Assembly (NCBI RefSeq): GCF_002263515.1
Contig: NZ_CP022752.1
Coordinates: 2,976,001 to 3,040,000 of the forward strand
Direction of reading: 5' to 3'
DNA from: Actinopolyspora erythraea
GTDB lineage: Bacteria > Actinomycetota > Actinomycetes > Mycobacteriales > Pseudonocardiaceae
DNA length: 64,000 nt
The position numbers were made by a program, and so were the translations under genes. Positions 17,946-24,985 of this stretch are shown here, piece by piece. Numbering within the stretch: the stretch's first letter is position 1; each line of letters opens with the position of its first letter. Under the pieces are notes generated by a model. It searched no databases, was not told the origin of the DNA, and saw nothing but the letters and a program-made list of their open reading frames with translations.

Positions 17946-17973
17946 TTGACCGAAGCTCCGCGTAAGCTACGAT
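17946..17973 (+). promoter_or_regulatory. eryBIII promoter, predicted leaderless start
   Basis: TTGACC (17946-17951), a 16-bp spacer and TACGAT (17968-17973) form a good sigma-70-type promoter. The -10 ends 7 nt before the GTG at 17981 and there is no purine-rich ribosome binding site in between, so the transcript should start at the GTG. It would drive eryBIII-eryF-thioesterase II. Confidence 0.65.
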
Positions 17974-17980
17974 CTTTCCC

Positions 17981-19213
17981 GTGGGCCTAGGCAAATGCCG
18001 CATATGCGGAAACCACGATCTCGAGTCCATACTCCACCTGGGCGATCAGGCCCTGACCGGAGTTTTCCCTCGGAACCGAGACGAAATCGTCCCCTCTGTC
18101 CCGCTCGAACTGGTCAAGTGCGCGCCGCCAGGCTGCGGACTCGTCCAACTGCTTGAGAGCGCTGATTTCGGGCTGATGTACAACGAGGGATACGGCTACC
18201 GGTCCGGCATCCGCCCGTTCATGATCAACCACCTGCACGACAAGGTGGCCAAACTGCGGGACATGGTGCGGGTGGACCGGGACGACCTGGTGGTCGACAT
18301 CGGTAGCAACGACTCCACCTTGTTGCGCGGATACCTGCCCGACGCGCCGAAGCTGGTGGGCTTCGACCCGGTGGGCGAGAAGTTCCGTGAGCTCTACCCT
18401 CCGGAGGCCGACCTCGTCTCCGGGTTCTTCTCCGCCGAGACGTTCAAGGAGCGCTACGGCGAACGCCGCGCCAAGGTCGTCACCTCCATCGCGATGTTGT
18501 ACGACCTCCCGGAACCGATGCGGTTCATGCGGGACGTGCACGACATCCTGACCGAGGACGGACTCTGGCTGACGGAGCAGAGCTATCTGCCCTCCATGCT
18601 CGACGCCGGTGCCTACGACGTCGTGTGTCACGAGCACCTCGAGTACTACGCGCTCGCACAGCTAGAGTGGATGGCGCAGCGCACCGGGCTGAAGGTCGTC
18701 GACGCTGAGATCACCGACGTCTACGGCGGCAGCCTGTGCGCCGTGCTCGCCAAGGAAGGCAGCGGCCACCCGGTCGACGAGGCGAAGCTGGAACTCATCC
18801 GCGCCCGCGAGGCAGCCGCGAAGCTCGATACCCTGGCCCCCTACGAAGCGTTCGCGCGCCAGGCCGAGCACCAGCGCGACCAACTGCTGGAACTCCTGGC
18901 TCGGTCGCGGGCCGAGGGCAAGCTGACGCTCGGCTACGGCGCCTCGACCAAGGGCAACGTCATCCTCCAGTACTGCGGGCTCACCGACGAGGACCTGCCC
19001 TGCATCGGCGAGGTCAGCCCTGAGAAGTCCGGGTGCTATACCCCGGGCAGCGACATCCCGATCGTCTCGGAGGAGGAGGCCAAGTCGCACCGTCCCGACC
19101 AGCTGCTGGTACTGCCCTGGATCTACCGTGACGGGTTCGTCGAACGTGAGCGGGAGTTCCTCGCGGGCGGCGGAGAACTGATCTTCCCCCTACCCCGACT
19201 GGAAATCGTATGA
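17981..19213 (+). CDS. eryBIII: EryBIII, TDP-4-keto-2,6-dideoxyhexose 3-C-methyltransferase (mycarose)
   Basis: Adds the C3 methyl branch to the mycarose precursor using SAM. The 410-residue protein has the zinc-binding N-terminus typical of TylC3-type C-methyltransferases (CRICGNHDLESILHLGDQAL), the SAM motif VVDIGSNDSTLL near residue 105, and HEHLEYYAL near residue 215, which includes the family's catalytic His/Tyr/Glu region. GTG start (leaderless by prediction). Its stop overlaps the eryF ATG by 4 bp, so the two are translationally coupled. Confidence 0.94.
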   Translation: MGLGKCRICGNHDLESILHLGDQALTGVFPRNRDEIVPSVPLELVKCAPPGCGLVQLLESADFGLMYNEGYGYRSGIRPFMINHLHDKVAKLRDMVRVDRDDLVVDIGSNDSTLLRGYLPDAPKLVGFDPVGEKFRELYPPEADLVSGFFSAETFKERYGERRAKVVTSIAMLYDLPEPMRFMRDVHDILTEDGLWLTEQSYLPSMLDAGAYDVVCHEHLEYYALAQLEWMAQRTGLKVVDAEITDVYGGSLCAVLAKEGSGHPVDEAKLELIRAREAAAKLDTLAPYEAFARQAEHQRDQLLELLARSRAEGKLTLGYGASTKGNVILQYCGLTDEDLPCIGEVSPEKSGCYTPGSDIPIVSEEEAKSHRPDQLLVLPWIYRDGFVEREREFLAGGGELIFPLPRLEIV

Positions 19214-20424
19214 CGACCGTTCCCGACCTCGAAAGCGACTCCTTCCACGTCGACTGGTACCGCACCTATGCCGAGCTGCGGGAGACCTCACCGGTGACGT
19301 CGGTACGCTTCCTCGGCCAGGACGCTTGGCTGATCACCGGCTACGACGAAGCGAAAGCCGCGCTCAACGACTTACGCCTGAGCAGCGACCCGAAGAAGAA
19401 GTACCCGGGTGTGGAGGTCGAGTTCCCGGCCTACCTCGGATTCCCCGAGGACGTGCGGAACTACTTCGCCAACAACATGGGTACCAGCGACCCACCCACC
19501 CACACCCGACTGCGCAAGCTGGTCTCCCAGGAGTTCACGGTGCGCCGGGTGGAGGCTATGCGTCCCCGTGTCGAGCGGATCACCTCCGACCTGCTCGACC
19601 AGCTCGGCGACTCAGGCGAGGGCGACGTCGTCGACCGCTTCGCCCACCCGCTTCCCATCAAGGTCATCTGCGAACTGCTGGGCGTTGACGAGCGATACCG
19701 CGGTGACTTCGGACGGTGGAGCTCGGAGATCCTGGTCATGGCCCCGGAGCGGGCCGAGGCACGTGGTGAGGCGGCCAGGGAGATAGTCAACTTCATCCTC
19801 GAGCTGATCGAACGCCGCCGCACCGAGCCCGGTGACGACCTGCTCTCCGGATTGATCAGGGTCCAGAACGACGATGCCGACCGGCTCAGTGCCGATGAGC
19901 TGGCCTCCGTCTCGCTGGTACTGCTGCTGGCCGGTTTCGAAGCGTCGGTGAGCCTGATCGGAATCGGCACCTACTTGCTGCTCACTCACCCGGAGCAGCT
20001 CGCGCTAGTCCGGCGGGACCCGTCGGCGTGGCCCAACGCGGTGGAGGAGATCCTGCGCTGCATCACTCCTCCGGAGACCACCACGCGGTTCGCCACGGAG
20101 GAGCTGGAGATCGGTGGCGTGACGATCCCGCGGTACAGCACGGTTCTGGTGGCCGGAGGCGCGGCCAACCGCGACCCGAAACAGTTCCCGAACCCCGACC
20201 GCTTCGATGTCACCCGCGACACCCGCGGTCATCTGGCGTTCGGTCAGGGCATCCACTTCTGCATGGGCCGGCCGTTGGCCAAGCTGGAGGGCGAGGTCGC
20301 GCTGCGGGCGTTGTTCGAGCGCTTCCCCGACCTGTCGCTGGGAGTCGACGCCGACGACGTGTTGTGGCGACGATCGTTGTTGCTGCGCGGTATCGACCAC
20401 CTGCCGGTGCGACTGGAGGGATGA
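19210..20424 (+). CDS. eryF: EryF, cytochrome P450 6-deoxyerythronolide B C6-hydroxylase (CYP107A1)
   Basis: Hydroxylates C6 of the macrolactone. At 404 residues it is the same length I recall for S. erythraea EryF. The heme-binding loop is FGQGIHFCMGRPLAK with Cys at about residue 351, and EILRCITPPETTTRF holds the ExxR helix (EEIL-R). The I-helix reads LLLAGFEASVSLIG, so the usual oxygen-activating Thr is Ala (about residue 245). This is the well-known EryF hallmark in which the substrate's own hydroxyl assists catalysis. It is followed after 7 bp by the thioesterase gene; eryG, expected here, is absent. Confidence 0.97.
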   Translation: MTTVPDLESDSFHVDWYRTYAELRETSPVTSVRFLGQDAWLITGYDEAKAALNDLRLSSDPKKKYPGVEVEFPAYLGFPEDVRNYFANNMGTSDPPTHTRLRKLVSQEFTVRRVEAMRPRVERITSDLLDQLGDSGEGDVVDRFAHPLPIKVICELLGVDERYRGDFGRWSSEILVMAPERAEARGEAAREIVNFILELIERRRTEPGDDLLSGLIRVQNDDADRLSADELASVSLVLLLAGFEASVSLIGIGTYLLLTHPEQLALVRRDPSAWPNAVEEILRCITPPETTTRFATEELEIGGVTIPRYSTVLVAGGAANRDPKQFPNPDRFDVTRDTRGHLAFGQGIHFCMGRPLAKLEGEVALRALFERFPDLSLGVDADDVLWRRSLLLRGIDHLPVRLEG

Positions 20425-20431
20425 GGCTCGG

Positions 20432-21385
20432 ATGAGCACCTGGCTACGGCGGTTCGGTCCTCCCGTCGAACCTCGGGCGCGGCTGGTGTGCTTCCCGCAC
20501 GCGGGAGCCGCGGCCGACTCCTACTCCGACTTGGCACGCGCCTTGGCGCCCGAGATCGACGTGTACGCCGTGCAGTACCCGGGACGTCAGGACCGCCGCG
20601 ACGAGGAACCACTGGGCACCGCCGGTGAGATCGGCGACGAAGTAGCCACCGTGCTACGCGCACGGGATGCGGAGGGACCGCCGTTCGCCCTGTTCGGGCA
20701 CAGCATGGGCGCGCTGGTCGCGTACGAGACGGCACGCAGGCTCGAACGCGAGCCCCGCGGACGGCCGGTGCGACTGTTCACGTCCGGACAGACCGCGCCC
20801 CACGTGCACGAGCGGCGCACCGACCTGCCCGACGACGACGGACTGCTCGACGAGCTGCGCAGGCTCGGCACCAACGAGACGGCGCTGGCCGACGAGGAAC
20901 TGCTCACCATGTCGCTACCGGTGCTGCGCGCCGACTACCAAGTACTGCGTTCCTACGTGTGGCAGGACGGTCCCCCGTTGCGGGCCGGCATCACCGCGTT
21001 GTGCGGCGATGCCGATCCACTGACAGCGGTCGGGGACGCCGAGCGCTGGTTGCAGTACTCGGTCATCCCCGGACGTACCAGGACCTTCCCCGGCGGGCAC
21101 TTCTACCTCGAGGATCAGGTCACCGAGGTAGCCGGTGCCGTTCGCCGCGACCTGCTACGTACCGGGCTCGCGGACTGCGACGACCACGAGGTCGGGAGCG
21201 GGCAGCTCGCCCCTCACGACCGGGTTGCTGGTCAGCGAGCACCTGACGTGGCCGTAGAAGATCCCGGCCCGCTCGTTCCGGACGACTCGCCCCCTAGCTT
21301 GTGCGGCCAGCAGTCCAACCAGTTCGATCACGTCGTCGGAAACGACTTCACCTCGAGGTCGACCGATACCTTCCCCAGGGGGTAG
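20432..21385 (+). CDS. Type II thioesterase of the erythromycin cluster, with abnormal C-terminal extension
   Basis: Editing thioesterase that removes stalled acyl groups from the PKS. The first 240 residues are standard: FPHAGAAADSYSDLA, nucleophile GHSMG (Ser91), GDADPLT near residue 201 and GGHFYLEDQ (His near 229). The family usually ends about here (roughly 250 residues), but this frame runs on to 317 residues with a low-complexity, non-homologous tail beginning after VRRDLLRTGLADC. That tail is antisense to a protein-like minus-strand relic at 21155-21625, suggesting the natural stop was lost in a rearrangement. ATG 20432 is chosen because it lies 7 bp after the eryF stop. Confidence 0.9.
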   Translation: MSTWLRRFGPPVEPRARLVCFPHAGAAADSYSDLARALAPEIDVYAVQYPGRQDRRDEEPLGTAGEIGDEVATVLRARDAEGPPFALFGHSMGALVAYETARRLEREPRGRPVRLFTSGQTAPHVHERRTDLPDDDGLLDELRRLGTNETALADEELLTMSLPVLRADYQVLRSYVWQDGPPLRAGITALCGDADPLTAVGDAERWLQYSVIPGRTRTFPGGHFYLEDQVTEVAGAVRRDLLRTGLADCDDHEVGSGQLAPHDRVAGQRAPDVAVEDPGPLVPDDSPPSLCGQQSNQFDHVVGNDFTSRSTDTFPRG

Positions 21386-21625
21386 ATCGTCGAGCCCTCC
21401 TCGAGCTCCGAGCCGATCCCGCGCTTCCTCGCGCCGCGCGCTTGGCGCGGGGATCCAGGACGGTGCCTCGGCATCGTCGGGAAACAACTCGTAAGCCGGG
21501 CGGGCACGGTCGGACGGCCTCACCCTGATCCGCAGTGTCACCCGACGAGGCTGACGAGGTCCTGAAACGCTGACTTCTACTTCATACTCACCGGCCGGGC
21601 TCTTTCTTCGTTTCCCTCCCGCTCA
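21155..21625 (-). pseudogene. C-terminal relic of an unidentified protein between eryBII and thioesterase II
   Basis: A minus-strand frame open from a stop at about 21623 reads SPAGEYEVEVSVSGPRQPRR then VTLRIRVRPSDRARPAYELF, PDDAEAPSWIPAPSARREEA and ends at 21155. The beta-sandwich-like alternation (EYEVEVSVSG, VTLRIRVRP) and good codon bias suggest a genuine coding origin. There is no start codon until a GTG at 21541, and no ribosome binding site. I read it as the 3' end of a gene captured when the region was rearranged; a short real gene starting at 21541 is less likely. Confidence 0.4.
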
Positions 21626-22624
21626 CTGCGACCAGGCTTCCGGTGCCGCGCCGCCGGAGGCCACCGGGGGGAATATATTGTCCAGTTCGGATAGCACCTG
21701 TTCGTCCAAGGTCATCGTGGACGCCTTCAGCGCGGAGTCGAGTTGTTCGGGGGTGCGCGGGCCGATGACGGCGCCAGCGATCCCGGGACGGGACAGCACC
21801 CACACGAGCCCCACTTCGGCGGGGTCCTCGCCGAGGTTGTGGCACAACTTCTCGTAGGCCTCGACGGCCGGGCGCATCGCGGGCAGCAGTACCTGGGCCC
21901 GCCCCTGCGCCGACTTCAGCGCGGTGCCCGCGGCCAGCTTCCCCAGCGCTCCGCTGAGCAAGCCGCCGTGCAGCGGCGACCAGGCGAAGACGCCGAGCCC
22001 GTAGGCCCGTGCGGCGGGCAACACCTCCAGCTCGGCGTGCCGGACCGCCAGGTTGTAGAGGCACTGGTGGGAGACCATGCCCAACGAGTGACGGCGCGCG
22101 GCGTTCTCCTGCGCCGCGGCGATGTGCCACCCCGCGAAATTCGACGATCCGATGTAGGAGACCTTGCCGCTCCTGACGAGGCTGTCCATCGCCTGCCACA
22201 CCTCGTCCCACGGGGCGGACCGGTCGATGTGGTGCATCTGGTAGACATCGATGTGGTCGACTCCCAGCCTGCGCAGCGATCCCTCGCAGGAAGCGATGAT
22301 GTGCCGAGCCGACAACCCGCTGTCGTTGACCCGGTCGCTCATCTCGCCACCGACCTTGGTCGCCAGCACGGTGTCCTCGCGCCGTCCGTCGCCCTGGGCC
22401 AGCCACCTGCCCACCAGCTCCTCGGTGTGACCCTTGTAGACCCGCCAGCCGTACATGTCGGCAGTGTCGACGCAGTTGATCCCGCGGTCACGGGCGTGGT
22501 CCATCAGGCGCAGCGCCTCGTCGTCCTCGACGCGTCCACTGAAGTTCACCGTGCCGAGCCAGAGCCTGCTGGTGAGCAACGCGGAACGCCCGAGCCGCAC
22601 GTGCGTCGCGGCGTCAGTGGTCAT
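21623..22624 (-). CDS. eryBII: EryBII, TDP-4-keto-6-deoxyhexose 2,3-enoyl reductase (aldo-keto reductase)
   Basis: NADPH-dependent aldo-keto reductase that reduces the 2,3-enoyl intermediate after C2 deoxygenation in mycarose synthesis. The 333-residue protein has the AKR tetrad: Asp and Tyr in NCVDTADMYGW (near residues 53-58), Lys in LATKVGG (near 88), and His in IDVYQMHHID (near 130). The cofactor end IAGAVIGPRTPEQLDSAL follows. It is the first gene after the glycosyltransferase in a minus-strand run with eryCIII, eryCII and the eryA genes; only 5 bp separate it from eryCIII. Confidence 0.93.
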   Translation of the reverse strand: MTTDAATHVRLGRSALLTSRLWLGTVNFSGRVEDDEALRLMDHARDRGINCVDTADMYGWRVYKGHTEELVGRWLAQGDGRREDTVLATKVGGEMSDRVNDSGLSARHIIASCEGSLRRLGVDHIDVYQMHHIDRSAPWDEVWQAMDSLVRSGKVSYIGSSNFAGWHIAAAQENAARRHSLGMVSHQCLYNLAVRHAELEVLPAARAYGLGVFAWSPLHGGLLSGALGKLAAGTALKSAQGRAQVLLPAMRPAVEAYEKLCHNLGEDPAEVGLVWVLSRPGIAGAVIGPRTPEQLDSALKASTMTLDEQVLSELDNIFPPVASGGAAPEAWSQ

Positions 22625-22629
22625 CGTGG

Positions 22630-23886
22630 TTATCTCCTTCCTGCGGCCAGCTTCTCGCAGATGCCGACGACCTCGGCCGGTGCCGGCTCGGCGAGCATGT
22701 CCTCGCGCATCCGCGCGGCGCCGGCGCGGTGGACGGGGTCGTCGAGGACCCGCTTCACCGACTCCCGGAGCTTATCGGGGGTCAGTTCGGGAACGGGGAG
22801 AGCGATCCCCGCCCCGAAATCCTGGGTGCGTCGCGCGCGTACGCCGGTGTCCCAACCGTCGGGCAGGATCAGCTGCGGCACACCGTGGATCGCCGCGGTG
22901 TGCCAGCTTCCCGGGCCACCGTGATGCACCGTCGCCGCGCAGGTCGGCAACAACGCGTGCATCGGGACGAAGCCGACCGGGTGGACGTTGTCCGGGACAC
23001 GCGTGACGCCTTCGAGCTGCTGCGCGTCGAAAGTCGCGATGATCTCGGCGTCGACGTCGTCGACGGCGTCCAACAGCTCCTCGGTGGAGACCTGCCCGAT
23101 GCCGTTCTCGCGGCTGGAGATACCAAGCGTGAAGCACACCCGACGCCGCTCGGGCTCGTCGTGCAGCCATTCTGGCACCACCGACGGCCCGTTGTAGTCC
23201 ACGTAGCGCATCCCGACTGTCTTCAGACCGGTGTCGAGCCGGATCGCGGCCGGAGCTGGATCGATCGTCCACTGCCCGACGACGAGCTCCTCGTCGAAGG
23301 CCGGACCGCCCAGCTTCTCCAGCGTCCAGGTGAGCCACTCGGCGAGCGGGTCATCCCGGTGCTCCTCCGGCTGTTCGGACAGCAGGCCGAGGAAGTTCTG
23401 CCGCGCCCGTGTGGTGATGTCTGGTCCCCACAGCAGTCGTGCGTGCGGTGTGCCGGTCACCGCCGCCGCGATCGGCGCGGCGAAGGTCAGTGGTTCCCAG
23501 ATGACCAGATCGGGCTGCCACTTGCGGCAGAACGAGACCATGCCCTCGACCAGGGAGTCCGGGCTCATCAGGGCGTAGAAGGTCGGGGTCAGCACCGTCT
23601 GCATGCCCAGCATGTAATCCCAGGTCAGTGTGGCCGGGTCCCGCTCGCTGAAGTCCAGGCCGCGAACGTAGTCGATGATGTCGTGACCGGCGTGGGTCAT
23701 GAAGTCCACGAGGTCGACGTCGGTGCCGACCGGAACGGCGGTGAGCCCGGCCGCGGTGATGTCGTCGGTCAGTGCCGGGGAGGCGACGACGCGGACCTCG
23801 TGCCCCGCCGCGCGGAACGCCCAGGCGAGGGGGACGAGGCCGAAGAGATGGCTCTTGCTGGCCATGGAGGAGAAGACGACGCGCAT
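22630..23886 (-). CDS. eryCIII: EryCIII, desosaminyltransferase
   Basis: GT1-family glycosyltransferase that attaches TDP-D-desosamine to C5 of 3-O-mycarosyl-erythronolide B. ATG at 23886 gives 418 residues beginning MRVVFSSMASKSHLFGLVPL, the standard start for macrolide glycosyltransferases; a longer frame upstream would overlap eryCII. C-terminal nucleotide-sugar motif HHGGPGSWHTAAIHGVPQL is near residue 325 and LRLD-type acceptor loops lie in the N-terminal half. It needs the partner EryCII, encoded immediately upstream in the transcript (10-bp gap). Confidence 0.95.
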   Translation of the reverse strand: MRVVFSSMASKSHLFGLVPLAWAFRAAGHEVRVVASPALTDDITAAGLTAVPVGTDVDLVDFMTHAGHDIIDYVRGLDFSERDPATLTWDYMLGMQTVLTPTFYALMSPDSLVEGMVSFCRKWQPDLVIWEPLTFAAPIAAAVTGTPHARLLWGPDITTRARQNFLGLLSEQPEEHRDDPLAEWLTWTLEKLGGPAFDEELVVGQWTIDPAPAAIRLDTGLKTVGMRYVDYNGPSVVPEWLHDEPERRRVCFTLGISSRENGIGQVSTEELLDAVDDVDAEIIATFDAQQLEGVTRVPDNVHPVGFVPMHALLPTCAATVHHGGPGSWHTAAIHGVPQLILPDGWDTGVRARRTQDFGAGIALPVPELTPDKLRESVKRVLDDPVHRAGAARMREDMLAEPAPAEVVGICEKLAAGRR

Positions 23887-23896
23887 CGCGGTTACC

Positions 23897-24985
23897 TCAG
23901 AGCTCGACGGGACAGCGGTTGATTCCCCGCAGGACGGGTGATCGGTGACGTCGGACGATCGGACCGCTGGGCTCGAGCCCGGGAAGTGACGGGGCGACGG
24001 CCCGAAGGGCGGCGGTGGCGAGCGCGGTAACCAGCTCATCGAGCCTGCCGGGGTGACCGCGATGGGCCGACAGTGCTCGGTCGGCGTCGGCGCGGTCCAC
24101 GTCGAGGCGGTCCGGCTCGGCGAACGCGTCCGGATCGCGGTTGGCCGCCGCGACGATGACCACGACCTCGTCACCTTCACCGATCACGTGCTCGCCGAGC
24201 CGCAGCTCGGCGGTGGCCGTGCGCCTTTCCAGGTGCAGCGCCGGGTGCAGGCGCAGCACCTCGGCGACGGTGCGCCGCGCGGCCGCGGGATCGTCGGCGA
24301 TCCTTTCGGCCAGCCCCGGTTCGGCGGAGATCGCCAGGATCGTGTTGACCAGGATGTTGGCTGTCATCTCGGCCCCGGCGAACAGGGCGCGCAGCGCGGG
24401 TTCGGTGGGCAGCGCCGCGACCGCCGTCTCGGTCACGGCGAGTCGCTGCGGGCTCAGCTGGGCGTCCAGACCAACACGAGTGGCCCAGGCGGCATCACGC
24501 AGCGCCTCGGTGTCGACCGCACCAAGCACAGCGCCCATTCCCCGTTCCGGTACCCGCCATGCGAAGTCGCGAACCAGGTCCAGCCGCGCACCCGCGCCCG
24601 GTAGCAGGCCGACGAGCCTCTCCTCCAGCGCTCCGACATCGGGGACCTCGCCTTCCCAGGACGAGGCGTGCATGTCCCGGAACGGCTGGGCCCATTCGGC
24701 GGGTGGCGCCCCCGCAGCACGCATCCATTCCGGTGTACGTCCGGTGTCGCGGGTCAGGGCGGGGTTGTCGAGCACCTGCCGTGCGGTGGCGTAATCGGCC
24801 ACCACCCAAGTCTCGGTGCGGCTGCGCCGCACCCCGGAGCCGCGCATGCGGTGGTACCAGCGCTGCGGATCGTCGTGTCCGCACAGCAGCACCGGGTACG
24901 GATCGCCGTTGCTGCCGTAGCCCCAGTACAGCCCGCGGATCATCTGGAGCTGTCTGCCCAGCGCGGCGCGATCGGTCGTGGTCAT
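23897..24985 (-). CDS. eryCII: EryCII, P450-like activator of the desosaminyltransferase
   Basis: Helper protein that binds and stabilises EryCIII; it is a P450 fold without heme. The 362-residue protein has P450-like segments (VAEVLRLHPALHLERRTAT with the ExxR helix, AANRDPDAFAEPDRLDVDR) but the heme loop FGxGxHxCxG is replaced by RALSAHRGHPGRL with no Cys, so it cannot be an oxygenase. Its ATG overlaps the eryAIII stop by 4 bp and eryCIII follows by 10 bp, a classical translationally coupled pair. Confidence 0.94.
   Translation of the reverse strand: MTTTDRAALGRQLQMIRGLYWGYGSNGDPYPVLLCGHDDPQRWYHRMRGSGVRRSRTETWVVADYATARQVLDNPALTRDTGRTPEWMRAAGAPPAEWAQPFRDMHASSWEGEVPDVGALEERLVGLLPGAGARLDLVRDFAWRVPERGMGAVLGAVDTEALRDAAWATRVGLDAQLSPQRLAVTETAVAALPTEPALRALFAGAEMTANILVNTILAISAEPGLAERIADDPAAARRTVAEVLRLHPALHLERRTATAELRLGEHVIGEGDEVVVIVAAANRDPDAFAEPDRLDVDRADADRALSAHRGHPGRLDELVTALATAALRAVAPSLPGLEPSGPIVRRHRSPVLRGINRCPVEL

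Larger units (their letters stand above)
17171..17980. other. Gap between ermE and eryBIII, the usual site of eryBI; contains gene relics
   Basis: In S. erythraea, as I recall it, eryBI (a beta-glucosidase-like gene of over 2 kb) sits between ermE and eryBIII. Here only 810 bp remain and no intact gene is present. The left two-thirds holds minus-strand coding fragments (separate entry). The right third (17700-17980) is lower in GC and carries the eryBIII promoter. I see nothing resembling a GH3 beta-glucosidase in either strand. Confidence 0.7.

Noticed and set aside
21155..21541. Intact 128-residue minus-strand gene starting at GTG 21541
   Set aside because: The protein-like frame continues upstream of the GTG without a start or binding site, which fits a truncated relic better than a complete gene.
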